This document shows, piece after piece, positions 9,526-17,593 of a stretch of DNA of 62,823 bases. The DNA is taken from NCBI GenBank assembly GCA_964398215.1, contig CAYNNP010000008.1, positions 1-62,823 of the forward strand, written 5' to 3'. The notes beneath the pieces were generated by a model. It ran no database searches. It was not told the origin of the DNA and was given only the letters and a program-made list of their open reading frames with translations. The stretch is from CAYNNP01 sp964398215 (lineage in GTDB: Bacteria > Planctomycetota > Planctomycetia > Pirellulales > Pirellulaceae). Position 1 is the stretch's first letter; every line of letters begins with the position of its first letter. The position numbers and the translations under genes are program-made.

Positions 9526-9857
9526 CGAAATAGCCAAGCAACGCAAAGTTTTGGTGCTCCTGCATCCAGTAGGAGCACCGGTTGGAGCGGAAAATAGGTG
9601 TGGCGAATGTGACCACCCAGCAGCTTGGCCGTTGAATTCACAAATCTTGACGCGTTTGCAGGGGGAAGCCCGCGACGCTTTCCGCGACCTATTGGTGTCG
9701 CGGGGATGTCTACTTTTGTCGTCATGCGCTGCGATATTGGCGACAGTTGGCCCCTTCGTTCAGGCGAACGTGACCGCCGATGGCTGTAGATTCTCAATCG
9801 GTTATGCTATGGGGGTGCTTTGTATTACTTTCACCCCGCATGTTTAAGAGCTTGGCT
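9526..9857. other. Intergenic region with a 9-bp hairpin
   Basis: No gene is supported. A hairpin at 9553-9579 (GGTGCTCCT ... AGGAGCACC) sits 27 nt after the esterase stop and may end that transcript, although no T tract follows. The rest looks like unconstrained sequence. Confidence 0.5.
9553..9579 (+). terminator. Possible terminator hairpin after the esterase gene
   Basis: Perfect 9-bp inverted repeat GGTGCTCCT / AGGAGCACC with a 9-nt loop shortly downstream of the acetylesterase stop. It lacks a T run, so it may instead stabilise the mRNA 3' end. Confidence 0.4.
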
Positions 9858-10427
9858 ATGCGTACAAATCGAAAAAACATCGCTGTCCTTGCGGCGCTTG
9901 CGTTTGTTGTCACCCCATTTTCGGTGGCGAGTGCAGACGAGACCGCAAAAAAACCGACCATGGTCGACGTCTTTGGCGCCGGAAAGCTGACTGTTCCAGG
10001 TTCATTCAAGAAAATGACGCCGAAGTCGCGAATCATTGCCCATGAGTTTCAGGCAAAGGAAGGCGAGGGCGACAGTGCGAAAACTGCTCGCGTAACTTTC
10101 ATGGCGGCCGGCGGTGACGTGGAAACAAACATCAACCGTTGGAAAGGTCAGTTTTCGGGCGGCGATGCGGCCGGGCAAAAGGTCGAAGAAATGAAGGTCG
10201 GCAACTGGAAAGTACACTTGGTCGATGTTTCAGGAGCCTACCAAGAACGGATGGGAGGTCCTTTTGCTGGCGGCAAAATGGTTGAACGTAAAGACTATGC
10301 AATGACCGGTGCGATCATTCTTCATCCAGAAGGCCGCAAGTACTTTGTGAAAATGATTGGTCCCATGTCAGTCGTCAAAAAGAACCGAAAGACTTTCGTC
10401 GATATGATCAAGACGATTGGGAAATAG
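9858..10427 (+). CDS. Secreted hypothetical protein
   Basis: I do not recognise a named family. From ATG 9858 the protein has 189 residues and a clear signal peptide (basic MRTNRKN, hydrophobic AVLAALAFVVTPF, then cleavage near ASA-DE). The mature part is a compact alpha/beta-looking domain with repeated basic segments (KGQFSGGDAAGQKVEEMKVG, FVKMIGP, KKNRKTFVDMIKTIGK). Proteins of this form, which predict a small exported domain with a terminal FVKMxGP...F..M-type motif, are common in planctomycetes, but the function is unknown. In-frame ATGs at 9780 and 9840 lie before a hydrophilic stretch and would spoil the signal peptide. The gene is followed 58 nt later by the ATPase gene on the same strand, so the two may be co-transcribed. 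Confidence 0.75.
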   Translation: MRTNRKNIAVLAALAFVVTPFSVASADETAKKPTMVDVFGAGKLTVPGSFKKMTPKSRIIAHEFQAKEGEGDSAKTARVTFMAAGGDVETNINRWKGQFSGGDAAGQKVEEMKVGNWKVHLVDVSGAYQERMGGPFAGGKMVERKDYAMTGAIILHPEGRKYFVKMIGPMSVVKKNRKTFVDMIKTIGK

Positions 10428-10485
10428 TCCCTGAACGTGTGAACATTTTTTTTGCCTAAACAAGGATGGGGGCTTAGAAGTCCGC

Positions 10486-12114
10486 ATGAACATTCAAAGC
10501 TTTTTGGAACACCACGGCGTCATTCGCAACCCGTTTGCAGAAGAAGACGCCCAGACCGACCCTGTTTTCAAAGAACACTGCATTAGCAGCGCCTACCATC
10601 CCATTTGGGACAAGGTTTATGGCGACCCCTCCGAACCTTCGACGGCCATGATCTTTGGCCCGAAAGGATCCGGAAAAACGGCGATGCGACTTCAGATCGA
10701 TCGCCACATGCAGCGTTACAACGAAGACAACAAGGGAAAGGAAGTGTTTGTCATCCGTTACGATGACTTCAATCCGTTCCTGGATCACTTTTGTGAGCGA
10801 TTGGGTCGTCGGACATCCAAGAAGCCTGAGAAGGTTTTGGACCAATGGCGTCTGTGGGATCACATGGACGCGATTCTTTGTTTGGGTGTGACCAAAATTG
10901 TCGATGACGCGCTCGCCGAGGGAGCGGGCAGCATCAACAACCAGACGCTAAAGAAGCTGAGTCGTACAACGTCGCGCGACATGCTGCTGTTAGCGGCTTC
11001 GTACGACCAATCCACTGATGGTGCTTTTCCTGATCGCTGGAATGCACTTCGCAAGCGACTGAAGTTTCGCAATTTCAAGGCCAAGCTCAGTCGCTGGTTT
11101 GCGATTTTCTGGACGATCGCCGTACTTGCTGTGTTCGTCTGGCTATTTTTGGGGCAGCCCAAGTTTTGGCAGTTTGGCACGAGCGACCAAGCTCCGGTTT
11201 CGACCGAAGGCGTACAGTCCTCGCAAGATCTTGGACGTACCTACTTTGTCAGCGCCTTGGCTTCGGAAGAAATCACTAACCCAGATTCCGCCCAAGACAG
11301 CGAGGCAAGCAAACCCAGCCCGAATCTCTTGTGGCTGATCCCTCTATTGATTCTGCCCGGTGTTTTGCCTTTTCTGATCAAGTGGTTCAAGTGTCACTTG
11401 GCAGCAATGGGCATCCACAAACACATGCGAGTCGGCAAGCGAGAAACGAGTTCGACGCGCAAGGTCTTGCAGATGTTCCCCAGCAAGGAACTGGCTAGCC
11501 AACCGTTGCCAAGGTATGACCGAACGGACGATCGCTACGAACTGCTGAATAAATTCCAGTCTGTCCTCGAGCAACTGGGGTTCGTCGGCACCGTTGTGTT
11601 GATGGACCGAGTCGATGAACCACACATGCTGGGCGGCAAGAGTGAATTGATGCGTCGGTTCGTTTGGCCACTACTGGACAACAAGTTGCTGAAGCATCCT
11701 GGCTTGGGATTCAAGCTGATGTTGCCGCAAGAGCTGTACAGAGACATGGAGCGCGAGACGCGCGAATTCCATGAACGAGCAAGGCCAGACAAACAGAATG
11801 TGATTCCTGCATTCCAATGGACGGGAGAGTCACTATACGACTTGGCGCGAGCGCGAATGATGGCTTGCGCCGGCGACGGAAAGACGCCGGAGCCAAAAGA
11901 TCTGTTCGACGAATCGTTGGACTACCAACGGATATTGGCTTCGTTCCAATCGCTGAGAGTGCCGCGACACTTGTTCCGGTTTTTGTATCGCGTGCTGGTT
12001 GATCACTGCAATCAGTACACCGATGCGGATCCAGAATACAAAATCTCGTCTCAAACATTCGAGTCGATGTTGGCCGTGTACAACCGTGAAGCAGACGTTG
12101 TCGGCACAACGTAG
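10486..12114 (+). CDS. Membrane-inserted P-loop ATPase (KAP-like layout)
   Basis: A 542-residue protein with a clear Walker A at 58-65 (GPKGSGKT) and a Walker B-like strand at 370-378 (VVLMDRVDE). Two predicted transmembrane helices lie between these motifs, at about 204-223 and 281-301. The ~57 residues between the helices would face the periplasm if the ATPase domain is cytoplasmic. This insertion of a membrane hairpin within the P-loop domain is the layout described for KAP-family NTPases, so I place it near that family with moderate confidence; an ORC/STAND-type ATPase is another possibility. The C-terminal ~160 residues are helical-looking and unassigned (for example RVPRHLFRFLYR). It follows a secreted unknown by 58 nt. 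Function unknown; a signalling or envelope-associated switch is an inference only. Confidence 0.7.
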   Translation: MNIQSFLEHHGVIRNPFAEEDAQTDPVFKEHCISSAYHPIWDKVYGDPSEPSTAMIFGPKGSGKTAMRLQIDRHMQRYNEDNKGKEVFVIRYDDFNPFLDHFCERLGRRTSKKPEKVLDQWRLWDHMDAILCLGVTKIVDDALAEGAGSINNQTLKKLSRTTSRDMLLLAASYDQSTDGAFPDRWNALRKRLKFRNFKAKLSRWFAIFWTIAVLAVFVWLFLGQPKFWQFGTSDQAPVSTEGVQSSQDLGRTYFVSALASEEITNPDSAQDSEASKPSPNLLWLIPLLILPGVLPFLIKWFKCHLAAMGIHKHMRVGKRETSSTRKVLQMFPSKELASQPLPRYDRTDDRYELLNKFQSVLEQLGFVGTVVLMDRVDEPHMLGGKSELMRRFVWPLLDNKLLKHPGLGFKLMLPQELYRDMERETREFHERARPDKQNVIPAFQWTGESLYDLARARMMACAGDGKTPEPKDLFDESLDYQRILASFQSLRVPRHLFRFLYRVLVDHCNQYTDADPEYKISSQTFESMLAVYNREADVVGTT

Positions 12115-12209
12115 TGTCCGCGCGTGTTGCTGGTTTAGCGAAGGCAGATTGTGTCGGCCTGCGAGGCTGTGATTTTTTGGGAATGCCTTTTCTGCTGAGC
12201 GACAAGGAG

Positions 12210-12281
12210 TTAGCCGTCGGCTAATTTGCGCAGAAATCGAACGCCACAAAAACGGCGGCTATCGCCATGCCGCTCACAAAA
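12210..12281. repeat. Dispersed intergenic repeat, copy 2
   Basis: Second copy of the 72-nt repeat found at 219-290. Here the first part is a cleaner inverted repeat (TTAGCC-GTC-GGCTAA). It lies between the ATPase gene and the convergent thioredoxin gene. Confidence 0.75.
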
Positions 12282-12303
12282 TGTTGCAGCCGGTTTCGAT
12301 TTG

Positions 12304-13008
12304 TTAGTTAATCCACTGCTTCAGTTGGGATTTACTTGTCAGACCGGTTTTTCGCTTCACAACTTGTCCTTGCTTCATCACGACTAGCGTTGGCAATGTC
12401 TTGATGTTCATCTGCTTGGCAACGTTTGGATGCTGTTCGATGTTTACTTTGATGATCCGAACCTTGTTCTTGGCTGCCTGCGGAGTCAATTCATGCAGAA
12501 TCTTGGCTTGCGTTTTGCAAGGTCCACACCAGTCCGCGTAAAAATCCAAAACCACATTGCCCTGAGAGTTGGCGATCTCTTTCATCAAGTCTTCGCCTGG
12601 CTTCAATGTGATTAGCACGGGCAAAGACGGTTCTTTGGTCATCGGAGCAGATGATGAGATACTCGCTGTCACAGGCGAAACCATATTCGCTGGCATCGTT
12701 AGACCCGTTTTCGCTTGCGACGACGACGCATTTGTTGGCGCAGGCGGCGCGGTATTCGGTGGCATTTTTATGCTTGCCAGTTTGATATTTGTGTCCGTTG
12801 TGTTATCAGTAATTCTGTTGGACACAGGCGTGGCTGGCGTTTGATCGACAGGCTGGCTCGCAACGCGACCAGTCTCTTCGGTCGGTGTTTCAGGTGCGCT
12901 TGCGGTAACGCTTTGTTTACCGAACATTCGCTGAGTTAGGTTCTGGCCATTCTTGCATCCTGCAAGGCAACAGATAACGAGAACCACGGTAGGTAGGTGC
13001 AGTTGCAT
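12304..13008 (-). CDS. Thioredoxin-domain lipoprotein
   Basis: A membrane-anchored thioredoxin probably acting on the outer face of the cytoplasmic membrane. From ATG 13008 it is 234 residues: a short hydrophobic signal with lipobox LAGC (lipidated C18), a long Thr/Pro/Ser-rich linker (about 20-130), then a thioredoxin fold with the active site WCGPC (redox cysteines 161 and 164). The cis-Pro region (TLPTLVV) and the C-terminal strand are present. ATG 13020 is four codons upstream and also possible. Thioredoxins with a lipobox usually keep periplasmic cysteines reduced or serve cytochrome maturation. In this neighbourhood of cysteine-rich envelope proteins a role in disulfide handling is attractive but only inferred. 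Confidence 0.85.
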   Translation of the reverse strand: MQLHLPTVVLVICCLAGCKNGQNLTQRMFGKQSVTASAPETPTEETGRVASQPVDQTPATPVSNRITDNTTDTNIKLASIKMPPNTAPPAPTNASSSQAKTGLTMPANMVSPVTASISSSAPMTKEPSLPVLITLKPGEDLMKEIANSQGNVVLDFYADWCGPCKTQAKILHELTPQAAKNKVRIIKVNIEQHPNVAKQMNIKTLPTLVVMKQGQVVKRKTGLTSKSQLKQWIN

Positions 13009-13153
13009 TTTGTCATCCATGACAAGTTTCACGATCTCTTTCGTCGAACATAACAAAAATGTTCAAAACCGAAGAGCTTCCGCCAGCAGTACTGAATGTC
13101 GGCACGCTACCAAGATTAGACCTGACAAACCAAGTTCATTTCGATGACATTGA

Positions 13154-13750
13154 TCAACCGGGTTTCACTCGATAGGGATCGTAGTGATAGTACTTTGGGA
13201 ACGGATCGAGGCGAACGTGCAACCAGGCAACTCCACCACCTGCTGTACTGAGCCACAATGGTAAAGGGCCGAGGCGATTGAGCACTTCCTGTCCGATCAC
13301 TCGCCACATTGAACGCACCTGCGCTTGCGGCGCGTCCCGCAAAAACGCAGCAAAATGTCCGTAGACGTCCTTGTCAGTTCGCGGCGACGGGGCAATCAAA
13401 CGAGTTTTACCGCTTAGGTTGTCGAAACACACGATGCCATCATTCACATCACTGTCTGAAAAATACTGTTGGTAAGTTTTCCTGTCTGTCTTTCGGCGCG
13501 TGAAACTCGCGGCATCCACAAGTACAAACTGAAAATCGTCATCGATTGTTTGATCTGTCAAACAGGGAGTTTCCCAGCGGAACGATTTGAATTCTGATGC
13601 GACAAGCAGCTGTGTGTAGAATTCACAAAACGCATCATCGGAAACCCATGCTTCGATGACTTGTCGAAACGTAAGAGCAGTGCCGTCTTGCGAAAGTCGG
13701 TATAGCGGGACACGATCCTGCTGCGAATCGTGAATGGAAAATTCAAACAT
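13154..13750 (-). CDS. DUF6940-like hypothetical protein
   Basis: 198 residues, no signal peptide or membrane segment, so probably cytoplasmic. The C-terminal segment LSTAGGGVAWLHVRLDPFPK, together with HFAAFLRDAP in the middle, resembles the DUF6940 family of unknown function; I recall this family from memory and cannot check it here. It begins with ATG 13750, whose A is shared with the TGA stop of the upstream gene (TGATG, 1-nt overlap). The two are thus almost surely translationally coupled. Such coupling suggests a shared job, perhaps in chemical stress or detoxification, as with its neighbour. Confidence 0.6.
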   Translation of the reverse strand: MFEFSIHDSQQDRVPLYRLSQDGTALTFRQVIEAWVSDDAFCEFYTQLLVASEFKSFRWETPCLTDQTIDDDFQFVLVDAASFTRRKTDRKTYQQYFSDSDVNDGIVCFDNLSGKTRLIAPSPRTDKDVYGHFAAFLRDAPQAQVRSMWRVIGQEVLNRLGPLPLWLSTAGGGVAWLHVRLDPFPKYYHYDPYRVKPG

Positions 13751-14271
13751 CAGTTGCGTCCTTTGCTGGCGGGTGGGCGAACCGCTTTCTTGATTAGCTT
13801 GGTTGCCCAGCGGTAATGACTTGGCCCAGCCGACGTGATGTACGATGCTAGCGAAGTCGAACCAGTCCAGGCAAAGTACCGTTTCTCAAACAGTTCTCTT
13901 TCGTCGTATTGCCGGATCAGACGCAGTAGTTTTGCGTGCGATTTTTTTAGATCGCCATGGACTTTGCCAAACGCTGAATCTTGGAACGTTTTCCAAATCT
14001 CTTGATTCAGCGCTGCGGTTGTTTGCCAAGTAAACCCAGGTGCAGGCATCTCGGGTTTTTGGTTTCTGATCCCGCTGGATCGCCATCCGAAAAACATGGT
14101 CTGCCACTGCAGCAGGTGACCAAGCACATCGCGTACATTGCGGTCGCGATGTTCAATGACAAATTCACAGGTGCACTGTTCTACCGACAGCGAATTGATC
14201 GTCCCCATCAGATCTGCGAAATCTAACTTCGTCTGCTGCAAGAGTTCTGATTTGGTCTTGGGTCGAGGCAC
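13750..14271 (-). CDS. ClbS/DfsB family four-helix-bundle protein
   Basis: 173 residues that look like the ClbS/DfsB (DUF1706) family within the wider DinB-like helical bundle fold. Matching features are the N-terminal PRPKTKSELLQQ helix, DVLGHLLQWQTMFFGW, PGFTWQT and a terminal helix with SHYRWATKLIKK. ClbS is known to protect cells by hydrolysing colibactin; most members have no known substrate. The start is a GTG at 14271. It is the first gene of a two-gene minus-strand unit and overlaps the DUF6940-like gene by one nucleotide. The original substrate in this organism is not known. Confidence 0.75.
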   Translation of the reverse strand: MPRPKTKSELLQQTKLDFADLMGTINSLSVEQCTCEFVIEHRDRNVRDVLGHLLQWQTMFFGWRSSGIRNQKPEMPAPGFTWQTTAALNQEIWKTFQDSAFGKVHGDLKKSHAKLLRLIRQYDERELFEKRYFAWTGSTSLASYITSAGPSHYRWATKLIKKAVRPPASKGRN

Positions 14272-14631
14272 GCTGGCTACTTTTTTTTGCGTCTGCGGAG
14301 ATTGTAACGTGGGGTTTTCTGCGGGTCAGGAAAAACGGATCGAGACGTGCAAGACGATAAAACGAGCATTGAACGGAAATACAGAAGGCTCATTCTTGCC
14401 AAGAATTTGCAAGCGTGGCGAACTTCCACATCGGTGGCCATCAGAATTGGCTGTTTGTGGTCAAAAACCTTTGCCCAAGACAAAAGTGCTCCTACGCGGA
14501 TTTGGCTATTGGGGTTATCTTTGGTGGTCAAATAGAATCCATCGAGCTCTTGAAAAGAATGCCTGCTGCGGTCTCGCCGACCTAACGCAACGTACTTTTT
14601 AAGGCTTCAACATTCGCTGAATAAAAGACTG
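14272..14631. other. Intergenic region upstream of miaB
   Basis: About 360 nt between the divergent ClbS-like gene and miaB. I see no gene, hairpin of note or tRNA. It should hold both promoters, but none can be placed with confidence. Confidence 0.5.
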
Positions 14632-16050
14632 ATGAGTAAACGGGTATTTATCAAGACTGTCGGCTGCCAGATGAACGTTCTGGACAGTGAGATGGTGATC
14701 GCCGATCTGAAACGGCACGGCTACACGTTGGTGGATTCAGCCGCTGAAGCAGACTGTGTTTTTTATAACACGTGCAGCGTGCGCGAACACGCCGAGGAAA
14801 AGGTGTACAGCGCGCTGGGCAGGGTTCGCGAGCAAAAGAAAAAGAATCCAGAAAAACTGATCGGCGTCATGGGCTGCATGGCACAAAAAGATCAAAAGAT
14901 CATCTTTGACCGTGCTCCTTATGTTGACATGGTGGTTGGCCCCGGACAATTGCACACGATCCCAGACTTGCTGGAGAAAGTTCGCAATGGCGAGGGGCGG
15001 CAAATGGCCGTTTCTCTTGGACGTAAAGATGGCACGCAAGCCAACATCGCGCGCAGTCATGAGACGTTCGATCCGTTGCGCGATCCATCGATGCGGCCGA
15101 CACCCTTCCAAGCGTACTTGCGGATCCAAATCGGCTGCGACAAATTTTGTACTTACTGTGTGGTTCCAAATACTCGCGGTCCAGAACAAGGACGCCCACC
15201 CACACAAATCATCAGCGAAGCACGGATCTTGGCCGAACAGGGCTGCCGCGAAATCACTTTGCTGGGCCAAACAGTCAACAGCTATCGCTTTAAGGAGGGT
15301 GACACGACGACCGACATGTCGGCTTTGCTAGAACAGCTGCACGAAGTTGACGGAATCGATCGAATCAAGTTCGTGACGAATTACCCCAAGGACATGACAG
15401 AGCGTTTGCTGGTTACCGTTCGTGATTTGCCAAAGGTTTCACCGTATCTACACGTGCCTGCGCAAAGTGGTAGCGACGAAGTTCTCAAACGCATGAAACG
15501 TGGTTACACGATCGCTGACTACATGGAGATGTTTGAGCGTATCGAGCGCATCATGCCTGACGCGGCCGTCAGTAGCGATTTTATCGTTGGGTTTTGCGGC
15601 GAGACCGAAGACGACTTTCAAAAGTCGGTCAAACTGATCCAGCGTTGTCGATTCAAAAACAGTTTCATTTTTCAGTACAGTGTGCGACCGGGTACCAAGG
15701 CGTCTGAGCGATTGGAAGATGACGTCCCGAAAGAAGTCAAAGTCCGCCGAAACAATGAACTCTTAGAGGTTCAAAACACGGTTTCCAAAGAAGACAATTT
15801 GAAGATGTGCGGCAAAGTCGTTGAAGTTTTGGTGGAAGGACCAAGCAAGAAGGGCCGGAAAACCGAAACGACCGAAGATGGGATTGTGCAAATGACCGGC
15901 CGCACCCACTGCGATCGAATCGTTGTATTTGATGGCAACCAACGGCAGGCTGGACAATTGATGTCGATCCATGTCGACGACGCCACCAACAACACTTTGA
16001 TCGGCCGCGTCCAAACCGTCGAAGTGGTTTCGATCGGTGGCCTTGGTTGA
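14632..16050 (+). CDS. miaB: tRNA-2-methylthio-N6-isopentenyladenosine synthase MiaB
   Basis: Adds a methylthio group to i6A at position 37 of tRNAs that read UNN codons. The N-terminal cluster cysteines are C12, C48 and C82 (VGCQMNV, YNTCSVRE, VMGCMAQ). The radical SAM cluster is CDKFCTYC, C169, C173 and C176. The TLLGQTVNSY and FVTNYPKDM segments typical of MiaB follow, and a C-terminal TRAM domain occupies about 390-470. Length 472 is normal. The start is ATG 14632. miaE, which hydroxylates the same modified base, is also in this window (35033-35614) but not in the same operon. Seen motifs make the family assignment very secure. Confidence 0.96.
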   Translation: MSKRVFIKTVGCQMNVLDSEMVIADLKRHGYTLVDSAAEADCVFYNTCSVREHAEEKVYSALGRVREQKKKNPEKLIGVMGCMAQKDQKIIFDRAPYVDMVVGPGQLHTIPDLLEKVRNGEGRQMAVSLGRKDGTQANIARSHETFDPLRDPSMRPTPFQAYLRIQIGCDKFCTYCVVPNTRGPEQGRPPTQIISEARILAEQGCREITLLGQTVNSYRFKEGDTTTDMSALLEQLHEVDGIDRIKFVTNYPKDMTERLLVTVRDLPKVSPYLHVPAQSGSDEVLKRMKRGYTIADYMEMFERIERIMPDAAVSSDFIVGFCGETEDDFQKSVKLIQRCRFKNSFIFQYSVRPGTKASERLEDDVPKEVKVRRNNELLEVQNTVSKEDNLKMCGKVVEVLVEGPSKKGRKTETTEDGIVQMTGRTHCDRIVVFDGNQRQAGQLMSIHVDDATNNTLIGRVQTVEVVSIGGLG

Positions 16051-16339
16051 ATTCGCCGATTGGGGTCAAAAGCAACGGCGGACTCAGCACGCAGAGCAGC
16101 AGCTGAAAACTTGATCTACTTCGCGCCGAGCCCTTCTATTGGCAGAATAGCTGGACAGAAAAGACCGTTTGCCTCCAGTTGGGGGCAAGCATAGAATTCG
16201 CCTCACGCACGCAAGTTTCCGCCCCCGCCAAGCTCGGAGGCAATCACCATACCCGGCGTATGTTGATCTCGAAATTCCGTCTGCAAGCGAATGCTTGGTA
16301 AAGAATTACGCGGGACCATATTTTTTGAACAATCCTACT

Positions 16340-17590
16340 GTGACCGAATCACCAATCACGCAAGTCACGCTTGAGAACGGAATGACGATTCTCGTTCAAT
16401 CGATGCCGTGGCTGCGATCGACGGCATTTTCAATTTCGCTGCGAGCTGGAATTAAATCGGAAGCTGACGATCGCAACGGCTTGGCGGCTTTGACCTGCGA
16501 AATGGTTCAGCGTGGTGCTGGTAAATACAGCTCTCGTGAATTGGCTGCCATCCAAGACAACCTTGGGATGGATCGTAATAGCGGTGTGACCAGTGCCTTG
16601 GTTTCCTTTGGTGCTGCAATGCCCGCCGATTCGTTACAAGAAGCTTTGAAGTTATACGGCAGCGTCGTCCGGGAACCTCATTTGCCCAAGGACCAGTTGG
16701 ACGACGCGCGCATGATGATGCTGCAAGAGTTGCGTGCCATCCAAGACGAACCATCGCATCGAGTGATGCGGCGACTCCGTGAACTGCGTTACGGATCACG
16801 CCTGGGCCGCAGTAGCCACGGGACCGAAGATTCAATACTCAGCATGACTGGTGACGATGTCCAGCAGTTCTACGACTCGAACTACCATGCTGGAAATTCA
16901 ATTCTTGCGGTCGCTGGTCGCGTGGAAGCTGAGGATATCGTTGGCTGGGCGGAGCAAGTCTTTGGAGACTGGAAGACGGGGCCGCTTGAGCCAGATTTTC
17001 CTGTTGAACCTAGTTACACCCACGAGCACATTGATTCTCAGTCAAGCCAAACTCATATCGGTTTCGCTTTCGAGTGTGTGCCTTATGGACACGAAGATTA
17101 TTTTAAGATGCGTGCCGCGATTGGGATTTTGAGCGACGGCATGAGCAGTCGGTTGTTTGATCGAGTCCGAGAGCAACGCGGGCTTTGCTATACGGTTGCG
17201 GCGAGTTGTAGTTCCCTGAAATCCGCTGGTGGTGTTTTTGGATACGCGGGCACCACGCCTGAACGAGCTCAAGAAACGTTGGACGTGACTTTGGGTGAAA
17301 TCAATGGTCTTGCCAATGACATGGAGCAAGAGGAATTGGATCGTTGGAAAGTTCGCATCGAAAGCGCACTTATCATGGAACAAGAATCCAGCGCTTCGAG
17401 AGCTGCATCGTTGGTATCCGATTTTTATCAGCAAGGCCGCACGACAACGACAGAGGAATTGGAGTCAATCATCGAAGGGCTTCAGTTGGACGAGGTGCGT
17501 GACTATTGGTTGCAGCATCGTCCGCAAAAATTCCACTTTGTGACCTTAGGGCCAGAGCCGTTAAGTACTCCTTCTGCAAAGATTGTTTAA
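16340..17590 (+). CDS. M16 peptidase-like subunit without zinc site
   Basis: A member of the M16 (insulinase-type) fold lacking catalysis. In the region that should carry HxxEH, the sequence is LAALTCEMVQRGA: the two His and the Glu become A50, E54 and C53 (numbered from GTG 16340). The C-terminal domain retains SSRLFDRVREQRGLCYTVAA, the conserved Arg/Tyr-bearing segment which in paired M16 enzymes helps hold substrate. A start at GTG 16340 gives 416 residues, the same length as the active partner that begins 4 nt after this gene's stop. An upstream TTG at 16169 would add a 57-residue arginine-rich extension that looks unlike the family. Together the two should form a heterodimeric peptidase, as in mitochondrial MPP. 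Confidence 0.85.
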   Translation: MTESPITQVTLENGMTILVQSMPWLRSTAFSISLRAGIKSEADDRNGLAALTCEMVQRGAGKYSSRELAAIQDNLGMDRNSGVTSALVSFGAAMPADSLQEALKLYGSVVREPHLPKDQLDDARMMMLQELRAIQDEPSHRVMRRLRELRYGSRLGRSSHGTEDSILSMTGDDVQQFYDSNYHAGNSILAVAGRVEAEDIVGWAEQVFGDWKTGPLEPDFPVEPSYTHEHIDSQSSQTHIGFAFECVPYGHEDYFKMRAAIGILSDGMSSRLFDRVREQRGLCYTVAASCSSLKSAGGVFGYAGTTPERAQETLDVTLGEINGLANDMEQEELDRWKVRIESALIMEQESSASRAASLVSDFYQQGRTTTTEELESIIEGLQLDEVRDYWLQHRPQKFHFVTLGPEPLSTPSAKIV

Positions 17591-17593
17591 TTC

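Noticed and set aside
9551..9847. 98-codon frame between the esterase and the secreted unknown
   Set aside because: Contains hairpin sequence and has no signal peptide or domain. Likely chance.
16169..16339. N-terminal extension of the non-catalytic M16 gene from a TTG
   Set aside because: The sequence is Arg-rich and unlike the family; starting at GTG 16340 gives the same length as its partner.
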